In this document: in pieces, positions 1 to 6,715 of the stretch
Layout of the letters: each line of letters starts with the position of its first letter
How positions within the stretch are numbered: the first letter of the stretch is position 1
NCBI GenBank assembly: GCA_027483745.1
Contig: JAIXTZ010000005.1
Span: 1 to 7,467 of the forward strand
DNA length: 7,467 bases
Reading direction: 5' to 3'
DNA from: Lysobacteraceae bacterium
GTDB taxonomy: Bacteria; Pseudomonadota; Gammaproteobacteria; Xanthomonadales; Xanthomonadaceae
Made by a program: the position numbers and the translations under genes
The notes under the pieces: model-generated
Told to the model about the DNA's origin: nothing
What the model saw: the letters and a program-made list of their open reading frames with translations, nothing else
Databases searched by the model: none

Positions 1-207
1 GGCGGGCATTTCGATGGTGCGCTGCTGCAGCGGAACGCGGAACTGCTCGACGAACAGCAGCGTCCGCTCGGGGGTCACGGCGATGATGATCACCGCCTTG
101 CCCTCGGCATGGGTGCGCTCGACGTATTCCCAAGTGCCGCGCGTGCGGATGCGCAGCCAGCGGCCTTCCCAGGCGACCTGCGCCTGGCCTTCGTGCTTCG
201 GGTTCAT
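1..207 (-). CDS. Nudix hydrolase, N-terminal part (cut by window edge)
   Basis: The first 69 codons of a Nudix-family hydrolase, probably of the ADP-ribose pyrophosphatase/nucleoside-diphosphate-sugar type, which cleaves X-linked nucleoside diphosphates in the cytosol. The visible part reads MNPKHEGQAQVAWEG, then a WEYVER segment, an AVIIIAVTP strand, LLFVEQFRVPLQQ and finally IEMPA at the edge. In this subfamily E-x-PAG comes just before the Nudix box (GX5EX7REUXEEXGU), so the catalytic box lies outside the window and cannot be checked. The ATG follows an AAGGAG site (212-217) 4 bases away, and only 10 bp separate it from the exonuclease stop, so it is the third gene of the leftward operon. 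Exact substrate cannot be assigned from this fragment. Confidence 0.85.
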   Translation of the reverse strand, partial: MNPKHEGQAQVAWEGRWLRIRTRGTWEYVERTHAEGKAVIIIAVTPERTLLFVEQFRVPLQQRTIEMPA

Positions 208-211
208 GGCG

Positions 212-217
212 CTCCTT
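212..217 (-). promoter_or_regulatory. Strong ribosome binding site of the Nudix gene
   Basis: On the minus strand the exonuclease stop TGA is followed at once by AAGGAG, then four bases and ATG. This is the clearest Shine-Dalgarno site seen in the window. It fixes the Nudix start at 207 and supports co-transcription with the gene before it. Confidence 0.75.
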
Positions 218-1135
218 TCAAGTCGGCATCCTCGCGGCGTCCTGCAGGCGGCGGCGGGTCATCGGGCCGATGCGCAGGCGCTCGCACAGCCGGTCGATCG
301 CCTCGCCGTCCGGTGCGCGGCGCCGTGCGGCGTCGAAATCACCGGGCAGCGGGGCGTCGCGGACGATGGTGGCGAGCCGGCGCGAGAGCAGGGCCGATTC
401 GCGGTGCTCGCGCAGCCGCACTGCATGCTGGGCGGCGCCGCGCAGTTTCAGCAGCGGCACCTCGTCGAGCTTGGCCAACAGCGTGTCCATCGAGCCGTAA
501 ACCGCCAGCAGGGTGGCGGCGGTCTTCGGGCCGATGCCGGGCACGCCGGGGATGTTGTCGCTGGCGTCGCCGGTGAGGCCGAGGTAGTCCGCCACCTGAT
601 GGGCGTGGATGCCGTAGCGCGGCTTCACGCCGGCGCAGTCCCAGCGCTCGTTGCGGGCGAAATCCCACTGCCAGTCGCCCTCGTCGAGCAGCTGGGCCAT
701 GTCCTTGTCGGCCGAGACGATCACCACGGCGTGGCCATCGCGTCGCGCCTGCGCGGCGGCGGTGCCGATCAGGTCGTCGGCCTCGTACTCCACGTGGGCG
801 AGCACCGGCAGGCCCATGGCCTCGCCCAGCGCCTTGCAGTGCGCGAACTGCCGTTTCAGTTCCTCGGGCGCCGGGTCGCGGTGCGCCTTGTAGGCCGGGT
901 AGATCGCGTTGCGGAAGCAGGAGTCCAGCGCTTCGTCAAAGGCCAGCGCCAGGCGATCGGCGCGGGTGCGCTCGATCAGTTCGCAGAGGAAGCGCGCGAA
1001 GCCGTGCACGGCATTGACGGGCCAGCCGTCCTCGTCGCTCGCCTCGATCGGGGTGCCGTGCCAGGCGCGGAAGACATAGAGGCTCGAATCGACGAGGTGC
1101 ACGGCGTTCGCCGCGATGGGTGTCACGGTGTCCAT
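218..1135 (-). CDS. Stand-alone 5'-3' exonuclease / flap endonuclease
   Basis: A 305-residue structure-specific 5' nuclease of the family that forms the N-terminal domain of DNA polymerase I; no polymerase domain is attached. Visible motifs are VHLVDSSLYVFRAW (D16), LAFDEALD (D67), YPAYKAHRD (residues 79-87, the DNA-binding RxxxYPxYKxxR region), YEADDLIG (E118, D120, D121), VSADKDMAQLL (D143, D145), and a helix-three-turn-helix motif GDASDNIPGVPGIGPKTA (D190, D193). By alignment from memory to Taq polymerase, all nine acidic ligands of the two metal sites appear present. E. coli Xni (about 251 residues) lacks some of them, so this protein is expected to be catalytically complete. It probably removes 5' flaps or RNA primers in replication or repair. 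The start at 1135 overlaps the nitroreductase stop by 13 bp, which implies translational coupling. An open frame continues upstream to 1768 but is only the shadow of the nitroreductase gene. Confidence 0.93.
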   Translation of the reverse strand: MDTVTPIAANAVHLVDSSLYVFRAWHGTPIEASDEDGWPVNAVHGFARFLCELIERTRADRLALAFDEALDSCFRNAIYPAYKAHRDPAPEELKRQFAHCKALGEAMGLPVLAHVEYEADDLIGTAAAQARRDGHAVVIVSADKDMAQLLDEGDWQWDFARNERWDCAGVKPRYGIHAHQVADYLGLTGDASDNIPGVPGIGPKTAATLLAVYGSMDTLLAKLDEVPLLKLRGAAQHAVRLREHRESALLSRRLATIVRDAPLPGDFDAARRRAPDGEAIDRLCERLRIGPMTRRRLQDAARMPT

Positions 1136-1689
1136 GCCGTCAGTTTGGTGTCCAGCGCGGGGCGAAGGCGCTCCGGGGCCTCGCCCTGCGGCGTGCCGAT
1201 GTGGATGTAGCCCAGCAGCTGCTCGTGCGGTGCCAGCCCGAGGCCCTCGAGGATCTCGCGGTCGTAGGCGGCCCAGCCGGTGAGCCACTGCGCGCCGAAG
1301 CCGAGGCCCTGCGCGGCCTGCAGCAGGGCGAAGCAGACGGCCCCGCCGGACATCAGCTGCTCGATCACCGGCACCTTGTGGCCTTCGACCGGGGTGGCGA
1401 TCACCGCGACGATCAGCGGCGCGAAGCTGAACCGCTCGCGGTCCTTGTCGATGGCGGCCTGCGGGGCGTGGGGGTCGAGCGCCTTGGCGCGGGCGGCGAG
1501 GCGTTCGCCGAGCCGGTGCCGGGCGTCGCCTTCGATGGTGAGGAATCGCCAGGGTGCCAGCTTGCCGTGGTCGGGCACGCGCATCGCGGCCTCGAACAGG
1601 GCGCGGCGCTGGGGGGCATCGGGCCCCGGGGCGCCAAGCAGGCGGCTGGGTACGGAACGGCGCTGCATCAAGGCGGGGAGAAGGTCCAT
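1123..1689 (-). CDS. YdjA-like nitroreductase family protein
   Basis: A 188-residue FMN-dependent oxidoreductase of the nitroreductase fold, close in length and motif order to E. coli YdjA (183 residues). It shows an N-terminal QRRSVPSRL (phosphate/FMN-binding Arg-Arg-Ser), then AAMRVPDHGKLAPWRFLTIEG, APLIVAVIATP, GHKVPVIEQLMSGGAVCFALLQAAQGLGFGAQW (an FMN and dimer-interface helix) and HIGTP near the end. Family members are cytosolic homodimers that pass electrons from NAD(P)H to nitro compounds, quinones or other acceptors. The natural substrate cannot be read from sequence. ATG 1689 is preferred over 1752 because MDLLPALMQRRS matches the N-terminus expected for YdjA. No Shine-Dalgarno is seen, and a TACAAT box ends only 6 bases before this ATG, so the mRNA may be leaderless. 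It is the first gene of the leftward operon. Confidence 0.92.
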   Translation of the reverse strand: MDLLPALMQRRSVPSRLLGAPGPDAPQRRALFEAAMRVPDHGKLAPWRFLTIEGDARHRLGERLAARAKALDPHAPQAAIDKDRERFSFAPLIVAVIATPVEGHKVPVIEQLMSGGAVCFALLQAAQGLGFGAQWLTGWAAYDREILEGLGLAPHEQLLGYIHIGTPQGEAPERLRPALDTKLTAWTP

Positions 1690-1695
1690 CCCCCG

Positions 1696-1727
1696 ATTGT
1701 AACGGGGCGCTGTCCGGTCGCAGCCAA
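1696..1727 (-). promoter_or_regulatory. Putative promoter of the nitroreductase operon
   Basis: On the minus strand TACAAT (1696-1701) matches the -10 consensus at five of six positions and is followed by CGGGGG and then the ATG. The best -35-like hexamer, TTGGCT (1722-1727), is 20 bp upstream, which is too far to be convincing. Transcription would start at or next to the A of the ATG. Confidence 0.5.
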
Positions 1728-1746
1728 CTGCCAGACCCGTCACGGT

Positions 1747-1774
1747 TTGCAAGTGTCAACGCGCCCACTATCCT
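1747..1774 (+). promoter_or_regulatory. Putative promoter of the DUF1631 gene
   Basis: TTGCAA (1747-1752), a 16-bp spacer and TATCCT (1769-1774) resemble a housekeeping sigma-70 promoter. The start point would be near 1781, leaving a leader of about 23 nt that is strikingly C-rich and has no purine-rich ribosome site. It sits back to back with the nitroreductase promoter in the 114-bp divergent gap. Confidence 0.5.
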
Positions 1775-1803
1775 CGCGTGCTTGCCCCCGCCCCACCCCG
1801 ACG

Positions 1804-4041
1804 ATGACGCCCGTGAGTTCCCGACCGCCCACCTACGACGAACTGCTGCGCTACACCCGCCGCTCGGTGGTGGAGCAGTTGTCGTCGCTCGTGCTGACGG
1901 TGCTGGGCAAGGCGGACGACTGGATGTTCGATCTCGCGCAGAAGGAGGGCGAGGGCGCCGACCCGTTCGCGCGCTCGCCCCGACTCGAGGCGATGAACAC
2001 CCTGCGCAGCACGCGCGCCACGATCGAGCGCCAGTTCGCGCGCCAGTACGAGGCGCTGTTCGATGACTTGATCGAGCCGAAGCAGGCCTCCGCCGATGGG
2101 TTGCGCCTGAGCCTCGTCGATGAGCAGGAGCTCGAGCAGCAGCTGGCCTCCGACCTGATTGTCGAAGCGCTGCAGCGCGCGCACGGCCACTCGCTGGACG
2201 CGCTGGGCCGGGCCTTGGCGAAGATCATGGGCGTCGAGTCGCTCGCGCCGCGCCAGAATCCCTTGAGCCCGCTGAATTTCGGCCACGCGCTCCATCGCGC
2301 CGTGCAGGGCATCGAGCTGCCGAACATGCTGCAGGTGGTGCTCTACAAGTATTACGAGCGCGAGCTGCTGGCGCGCTTCAACGACGTGCTCGATCCGCTG
2401 CTGCAGCGCTTCACCGCCGCCGGCCTCGTGCCCCGCCAGGGCATCGGTCCCGGCGCCTCGCCACGTCCCGGTGGCGCGGCGTCGCGCCCCAGTGCGCCGC
2501 CCGCGCCATCGCATCCCGGCGCCGCGTCGTCCTTGGCGGACCACGACGCCGGCAGCTACATGCAGGGCCACGGCCACTCGGCGCCGACGTCGCAGGACGA
2601 TGCCAACGTCTTCAGTCTGCTGCGTGAGATGCTCCGCGCCCTGCGCCCGCAGCAGTCCGGCGGCCCGGCCGCCGGCGCCGTGGGCCAGGGCCTGCCCGAG
2701 CGCCGTGCCCTGCAGACCACCGAGATGCTCTCCGTGCTCTCGCTGATGCAGACGGAAGTGCCACCCTCGGTGCTCGAGACCATGGAGCGCCACGAGGCCT
2801 CGCTCTCCGTCCTCTTGAAGCGTGATCTGCTCGAAAGCGCCCGCCGCATCGGCCTGTCGCCGGACCAGGTGCGAATCAGCCCGGACGAGGAAGACGCGGT
2901 TGATCTCGTCGGCATGCTCTTCGACGTGCTGTTCGACGAGCACGATTTCGAGCAGCGCGCGCGCAACCTGGTGAGTCGCCTCGTCGTGCCCTACGTCAAG
3001 GTGGCCCTGCTCGACCGCCAGATGTTCATGTACCGCACGCACCCGGCGCGCCGCTTGCTCAATGCCGTCACCGAGGCCTGCGAGGGCAACGGCGGCCAGA
3101 GCGCGCACGAGCGCGAGATGCTCGGCAAGGCCGAGCAGGTGGTCGACACCCTCGTCGGTGATTTCAACGAAGACGTCGCCATCTTCGAAACGCTCGAGTC
3201 GGAGCTGCGCGGCTTCCTCGAACAGCACCAGAAGCGCGTCGAACTGGCCGAGAAGCGCGCCGCCGAGGCGCAGCGCGGGCAGGAACGTCTGGAGCACGCC
3301 CGCGTGCAGGCCGGCGGCGAAGTGTCGAATCGCGTGGACGGCCGCAAGGTGCCCGCGGCGCTCCGCGAGTTTCTCGCGCGCAGTTGGTCGCACCACCTTT
3401 CCCTCGTCGCGCTGCGCGAAGGGACCGAATCCGTCGCCTGGTCGGCCGCGCTGTCTCTGGCCGACAAATTGCTCGACCTGCTGCCGGGCGGCAAGGCGGC
3501 GGGCATCAGCATCCCCACGGCCATGCAGGGCCTGAGCGCCGATCTCGTCGTCGTGCTGGGCAGTTCGGGCGTGCAGGGCGAGGCCGTGGACGGCGTCATC
3601 AAGGCCATCGCCGACGGCATCGAAGCGCAGCGCCGCGGTGACGCCGTGGCTGCCCAGCAGGCCGCCGCGGTGCTTCGCGTCGCCCCGGAGCCGCCGCCGG
3701 TCCCGGCCCAGCCGCGCCTGAAGATCGTCGGTGGCACCGACGCCGTCCCGGACGTCGATCCGGACGATCTGGCCCAGCTTCGCGAGCTCAAGGTCGGCGA
3801 CTGGATCAGCCTGGCCGGCGAGGACGAGAAGCTGGCCCCGGCCAAGCTGGCGTGGATTTCGCCGATCTCGAACCGCCTGATGTTCGTCAATCGTCGCGGC
3901 GTCCGCATGCTGGTGGCCTCCATCGAGGAACTGGGCGCCCTGAAGAAGCTCGGCAAGCTGCAGCTGCGCGATGCCCAGGGTGGTGCCTTCGAAGACGCGC
4001 TGCAGCGGATGGTCGGCCGCTTGAAGCAGGACATCGCCTGA
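1804..4041 (+). CDS. DUF1631 family protein, unknown function
   Basis: A 745-residue protein of the DUF1631 family; homologues are often labelled 'thymidine phosphorylase', which nothing in this sequence supports. The N-terminal part (about 1-206, PPTYDELLRYTRRSVVEQLS) is mostly helical. A Pro/Ala/Ser/His/Gly-rich linker (about 207-263) follows, then a second helical region with QTEVPPSVLETM and a Glu/Arg/Gln-rich predicted coiled coil (about 471-505). The C-terminal region (about 658-745) contains KVGDWISLAGEDEK, KLAWISPISNRLMFVNRRGV and a closing amphipathic helix. That region looks like a small beta barrel reminiscent of PilZ domains, but the canonical RxxxR and D/NxSxxG c-di-GMP motifs are not obvious. 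No signal peptide or membrane segment is seen, so it is probably cytosolic. ATG 1804 is the first start after the promoter; GTG 1813 is possible. Neither has a Shine-Dalgarno. The frame is open back to 1120, but that part only shadows the opposite-strand nitroreductase. Confidence 0.88.
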   Translation: MTPVSSRPPTYDELLRYTRRSVVEQLSSLVLTVLGKADDWMFDLAQKEGEGADPFARSPRLEAMNTLRSTRATIERQFARQYEALFDDLIEPKQASADGLRLSLVDEQELEQQLASDLIVEALQRAHGHSLDALGRALAKIMGVESLAPRQNPLSPLNFGHALHRAVQGIELPNMLQVVLYKYYERELLARFNDVLDPLLQRFTAAGLVPRQGIGPGASPRPGGAASRPSAPPAPSHPGAASSLADHDAGSYMQGHGHSAPTSQDDANVFSLLREMLRALRPQQSGGPAAGAVGQGLPERRALQTTEMLSVLSLMQTEVPPSVLETMERHEASLSVLLKRDLLESARRIGLSPDQVRISPDEEDAVDLVGMLFDVLFDEHDFEQRARNLVSRLVVPYVKVALLDRQMFMYRTHPARRLLNAVTEACEGNGGQSAHEREMLGKAEQVVDTLVGDFNEDVAIFETLESELRGFLEQHQKRVELAEKRAAEAQRGQERLEHARVQAGGEVSNRVDGRKVPAALREFLARSWSHHLSLVALREGTESVAWSAALSLADKLLDLLPGGKAAGISIPTAMQGLSADLVVVLGSSGVQGEAVDGVIKAIADGIEAQRRGDAVAAQQAAAVLRVAPEPPPVPAQPRLKIVGGTDAVPDVDPDDLAQLRELKVGDWISLAGEDEKLAPAKLAWISPISNRLMFVNRRGVRMLVASIEELGALKKLGKLQLRDAQGGAFEDALQRMVGRLKQDIA

Positions 4042-4044
4042 GGC

Positions 4045-4073
4045 AGGACAGCGCCTGAACCGTGGGCTAGCAT
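4045..4073 (+). promoter_or_regulatory. Putative promoter of pntAA
   Basis: In the 59-bp gap after the DUF1631 gene, AGGACA (4045-4050) is followed by a 17-bp spacer and TAGCAT (4068-4073). Each hexamer matches four of six consensus positions. CGGGG follows the -10 box directly. The predicted leader is about 20 nt and contains GAGGA (4089-4093), a good ribosome site 7 bases before ATG 4101. Readthrough from the DUF1631 gene is also possible. Confidence 0.45.
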
Positions 4074-4100
4074 CGGGGCTCCCCATCCGAGGACGCGCCG

Positions 4101-5198
4101 ATGCCGGTCACCGTGGTCTGCCTGAAGGAAACCGCCGCTGGCGAACGCCGCGTCGCGATCACCCCGGAAACGGCCAAGAAGCTTTCGGTGCTCGGCGCGC
4201 AGGTGCGCGTGGCCCGTGACGCCGGCGCCGACGCCGGATTCCCCGATGCTGCCTACGAGGCCGCCGGAGGCGCGGATGGCGCCACGGCATTGGCCGAGGC
4301 CGACCTGCTGCTCTGCGTGCAGTCGCCCGATGCCGCCACGTTGGCGACACTGAAGCCCGGCGCCATCGTCGTCGGTATGCTCGCCGCCCACGCGCCCGGC
4401 GACCGCGAGGCCGCGCTGAAGGCGCGCGGCGCCACCGCCTTCGCCATGGAAAAGCTGCCGCGCACCACGCGCGCGCAGGCCATGGACGTGCTGAGTTCGC
4501 AGGCCGGCATGGCCGGCTACAAGGCCGTGTTGCTTGGCGCCCAGCTCGCGCCGCGCTTCTTCCCGATGCTGAGCACGGCGGCCGGCACGATCCGCCCGTC
4601 GAAAGTGCTCGTCGTCGGCGCCGGCGTCGCCGGTTTGCAGGCCATCGCCACGGCGCGCCGGCTCGGTGCCCAGGTCGAAGGCTTCGACGTGCGCCCGGAG
4701 ACGCGCGAGCAGATCGAATCGCTGGGCGGCAAATTCCTCGACCTCGGCGTGTCGGCCGCCGGCAGCGGCGGCTACGCGCGCGAGCTCAGCGCCGAGGAGC
4801 GCGCCCTGCAGCAGCAGCGCCTCGCCGACCACCTGAAGGGCATCGACGTTGTCGTGTGCACGGCCGCCGTGCCGGGCCGCGCCGCGCCGAAGATCATCAC
4901 CGCCGCGATGGTGGCTGGCATGAAGCCGGGCAGCGTGGTGGTCGACCTCGCCGCCGAGACCGGCGGCAACTGCGAGCTGACGACCCCGGGCGAGAACGTG
5001 CAGCACGGCGGCGTCACCGTCGCCGGCCCGCTCAACCTCGCCAGCAGCGGTGCCGTGCATGCCAGCGAGATGTACGCCCGCAACCTGCTGAACTTCGTCA
5101 GCCTGTTCCTGAAGGACGGCGCGATCACGCTCGACTGGAACGACGAGCTGATCGACAAGAGCTGCTGGGTGCGCGCCGAGGCGGCCGCGACGGCCTGA
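4101..5198 (+). CDS. pntAA: NAD(P) transhydrogenase subunit alpha, part 1 (NAD(H)-binding domain I)
   Basis: A 365-residue peripheral subunit of the proton-translocating nicotinamide nucleotide transhydrogenase. It binds NAD(H) on the cytosolic face and exchanges hydride with NADP(H) bound by PntB, driven by proton flow. Evidence is the N-terminal CLKETAAGERRVAITP, the RTTRAQAMDVLSSQA signature (121-135), the Rossmann loop GAGVAG (173-178), the adenosine-ribose-binding acid in GFDVRPE (D196), the mobile-loop segment GGYARELS (223-230) and VVDLAAETGGNCE. Length fits the split form known in Rhodospirillum rubrum (about 384 residues), where the membrane part of alpha is encoded by a separate pntAB. 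Alanine dehydrogenase is related but lacks this mobile loop. Uniquely here, the next gene is not pntAB but the convergent DUF3106 gene; pntAB starts about 2.1 kb further on. Confidence 0.96.
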   Translation: MPVTVVCLKETAAGERRVAITPETAKKLSVLGAQVRVARDAGADAGFPDAAYEAAGGADGATALAEADLLLCVQSPDAATLATLKPGAIVVGMLAAHAPGDREAALKARGATAFAMEKLPRTTRAQAMDVLSSQAGMAGYKAVLLGAQLAPRFFPMLSTAAGTIRPSKVLVVGAGVAGLQAIATARRLGAQVEGFDVRPETREQIESLGGKFLDLGVSAAGSGGYARELSAEERALQQQRLADHLKGIDVVVCTAAVPGRAAPKIITAAMVAGMKPGSVVVDLAAETGGNCELTTPGENVQHGGVTVAGPLNLASSGAVHASEMYARNLLNFVSLFLKDGAITLDWNDELIDKSCWVRAEAAATA

Positions 5199-5208
5199 TC
5201 TCCGATTC

Positions 5209-5235
5209 CGGCCCGTCGCTCAGCGCGGCGGGTCG
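5209..5235. terminator. Hairpin at the convergent pntAA / DUF3106 junction
   Basis: Positions 5209-5219 can pair with 5225-5235 around a 5-base loop: an 11-bp GC-rich stem with two G-U wobbles, the core being CCCGTCGC against GCGGCGGG. The stem overlaps the last codons of the DUF3106 gene and lies 11 bases past the pntAA stop. No T-tract follows on either strand, so intrinsic termination is uncertain. A position between two gene 3' ends favours a transcript-end role, which is inference. Confidence 0.35.
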
Positions 5236-5663
5236 TTGGCGGGCGGCGGTGCCACGCCGGGGCCGCCGGCCTCCAGCCACGCCCGCCGTTGCGCGGGGCT
5301 CAGCGATTCCCAGGTGCGACGGGCGGCTTCCCGCTCGGCGGGCGGCAGCGTCTGGAAGCGTCGCCAGACTTCCCGCAAGTGGCCGCGCTGCTCCGGATCG
5401 GCTCGGCGGAAGCGCTCCGCACCGGCCCGGGCCAGGCGCTTCTGTTCGGGCGTGAGGCTGGCCCAGAAGCGGGCACGGTCGAGGTAGCGCTGCTGCTGCT
5501 CCGGCGTGGCGCGTTCCCAGCGCTCACGCGTCGGCGCGATGAGCGCGGCCCGTTCCGCCTCGGACAGCGATTCCCACGAACGTGCCGCGGGCGCCTGCGC
5601 CGAGGCGACGGCCGCCGTTCCGGCGGCGAGGATCAGGAGGCTGAGGGCGAGGGTGCGGGTCAT
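5220..5663 (-). CDS. Periplasmic DUF3106 protein
   Basis: A 147-residue secreted protein of the DUF3106 type. Residues 1-22 form a Sec signal peptide (MTRTLALSLLILAAG... with ASA before Q23). The mature part is a chain of short helices with repeated W-x-x-L-(S/T)-x-x-x-(Q/R)-R-like units: WESLSEAERAAL, RATPEQQQRYL, WASLTPEQKRLA, RADPEQRGHL, TLPPAEREAA, WESLSPAQRRAWL. It ends in a Pro-rich tail. LTPEQ-type helical repeats recall CpxP/Spy-like periplasmic proteins, but homology is not claimed. Its ATG overlaps the previous stop as ATGA, so it is the last gene of the sigma-factor operon. In betaproteobacteria I recall DUF3106 genes next to an ECF sigma factor and a DUF3619 gene, which matches this order. 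Its biochemical role is unknown; a periplasmic sensor or effector for the sigma system is a reasonable guess. Confidence 0.85.
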   Translation of the reverse strand: MTRTLALSLLILAAGTAAVASAQAPAARSWESLSEAERAALIAPTRERWERATPEQQQRYLDRARFWASLTPEQKRLARAGAERFRRADPEQRGHLREVWRRFQTLPPAEREAARRTWESLSPAQRRAWLEAGGPGVAPPPANDPPR

Positions 5664-6139
5664 AGCGTGAGTCCTTCATGCGGCCCTGCGGCGGGCAAGG
5701 TCCGGGGATCGTTGGGGCTGGCCGCGTCGTCCGGCAGGGTGGCGAGCCAGGCGTAGAACTCGGCGTCGTCCTCAAGTTCGACGAGGGCCGTATCGGCGAA
5801 GCGCGCGGCGTCGGTGGCCTCGTCGTCCACCGCCATGGGCGCGCCGGGATCGACCGGCGGCACCGTCGCAGGGGTCGAGGCAGTCATGCCGTCCGAGCCC
5901 GCCGGGAGCGCGGCGGCGGGCCCATCGGTTCGCGGCAGCCACAGCGCCACGGCCAGTGCCGCGGTGGCGACGCCGCTGGCCGGCCACCACCAGAGCGAGC
6001 GCCGTCGAGCCGGGGCCGTCGCGAGGGCGTCGCGGCGGCGGGCGCGAAGGGCGGTGGCCGTGGGGCCATCCACGGCTTCGACCTGCGCCTCGAAGAGGAC
6101 GCGAGCGCGATGGAGGCGGCCGTTGTCGGAGGTGTTCAT
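5660..6139 (-). CDS. Single-pass membrane protein, candidate anti-sigma factor (DUF3619-like)
   Basis: A 159-residue protein in the usual position for an anti-sigma factor, directly after the sigma gene. Residues 1-49 are an Arg-rich cytosolic helix (LHRARVLFEAQVEAVD, LRARRRDAL, ARRR). A membrane segment spans about 50-69 (WWWPASGVATAALAVALWLP). The remaining 90 residues, Ala/Pro/Asp-rich and presumably periplasmic, include a conserved-looking ELEDDAEFYAWLATLP motif (121-135). The R-A-R-x-L-F-E-A-x-V-E-x-x-D-x-x-T pattern and the EFYAWL motif resemble DUF3619 proteins. There are no cysteines, so a zinc anti-sigma domain is excluded, and the cytosolic part is short for a classical anti-sigma domain. 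ATGA overlaps join it to the sigma gene (6136-6139) and to DUF3106 (5660-5663). Its frame stays open to 7195, but the upstream part only shadows the sigma and repeat-protein genes. Anti-sigma activity is inferred from position and topology. Confidence 0.8.
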   Translation of the reverse strand: MNTSDNGRLHRARVLFEAQVEAVDGPTATALRARRRDALATAPARRRSLWWWPASGVATAALAVALWLPRTDGPAAALPAGSDGMTASTPATVPPVDPGAPMAVDDEATDAARFADTALVELEDDAEFYAWLATLPDDAASPNDPRTLPAAGPHEGLTL

Positions 6140-6708
6140 CGCCAATCGTCCAGTTGGGTCCGCAGCGCGGCCTGCGCGCGGAACAGGTGGGTTTTCACCG
6201 AACCCTCGGTACAGCCCATCGCGGCGGCGGTCTCGGCGCCGGAGAGGCCCTGCAGCTCGCGCAGCAGGAAGGCCTCGCGCTGGCGCCGCGGCAGGGCGCG
6301 CAGGGCCTGGCCCAGCGCCTTCCACGCACGCTGCCGCTCGTCCGCCTCGGCCGGACCGGGCGCGGTGTCGGCGATCTGGGCCATCGGGTCCTCGGCCTCC
6401 TCCTCGTCGCGCACGCCGAAGACGGCAAGCACGCGGCGGCGCACGGTGTTGCGGCGGTGCCGGTCGGTGATCCGGCTGCGCAGCACGCTGAAGAACAGCG
6501 CCGGCCACTCCGACTGCGGACGCTCGCGATAGCCGAGGAAGGCGATCATCGCGTCCTGCACGGCATCGAGCGCGTCCTCGCGGTGCCCAAGCGCCAGCTC
6601 GGCCAGGCGGAAGGCGCGGCGCTCGACGCTGGCGAGGAAGCCATCGAGCGCCATCTCCGGCAGGGCCACGTTCGGGCTCAAGGGGCGTGCGGGTCCGTGG
6701 CCATCCAT
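6136..6708 (-). CDS. ECF-type RNA polymerase sigma factor
   Basis: A 190-residue sigma-70 family protein of the extracytoplasmic-function class with only regions 2 and 4. Region 2 spans about 31-86: RAFRLAELALGHREDALDAVQDAMIAFL followed by WPALFFSVLRSRITDRHRR, the core-binding and -10 recognition part. An acidic linker (DEEEAEDP) comes next. Region 4 spans about 128-187: LRALPRRQREAFLLRELQGLSGAETAAAMGCTEGSVKTHLFRAQAAL, with the helix-turn-helix that reads the -35 box. ATG 6708 has no ribosome site and lies 7 bases after a CGTTAT box, so translation may be leaderless. Met 19 (6654) also retains both domains but has GGAG directly abutting it, which is poor spacing. It heads a three-gene operon with the membrane protein and DUF3106. 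The GTCAAC/GCGTTAT motif upstream suggests it transcribes its own gene. Confidence 0.93.
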   Translation of the reverse strand: MDGHGPARPLSPNVALPEMALDGFLASVERRAFRLAELALGHREDALDAVQDAMIAFLGYRERPQSEWPALFFSVLRSRITDRHRRNTVRRRVLAVFGVRDEEEAEDPMAQIADTAPGPAEADERQRAWKALGQALRALPRRQREAFLLRELQGLSGAETAAAMGCTEGSVKTHLFRAQAALRTQLDDWR

Positions 6709-6715
6709 GGGGACG

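Noticed and set aside
218..1135. Fragment of a polA gene
   Set aside because: The gene has its own start, a normal stop and a length typical of stand-alone exonucleases, and no polymerase sequence follows.
14..1210. Long plus-strand open frame opposite the exonuclease and Nudix genes
   Set aside because: It lies antisense to two clearly recognisable genes, has low-complexity Arg/Ala/Gly-rich translation and no family resemblance; it is a product of high GC.
1755..1782. GTCAAC followed 16 bp later by CGTGCT upstream of the DUF1631 gene, as a third ECF site
   Set aside because: The first half matches but the second half differs from CGTTAT at two of six positions, and a sigma-70-like pair overlaps it; too weak to claim.
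1120..1803. N-terminal extension of the DUF1631 frame
   Set aside because: The extension runs opposite the nitroreductase and through its promoter region; the family-like sequence begins only after ATG 1804.
1768..4086. 772-codon minus-strand open frame
   Set aside because: It is the complement of the DUF1631 gene with no recognisable domains and a composition typical of antisense GC-rich frames.
4101..5198. Alanine dehydrogenase as the product of this gene
   Set aside because: The two families are homologous, but the RTTRAQAMD signature, the GGYARE mobile loop and the nearby pntAB identify transhydrogenase.
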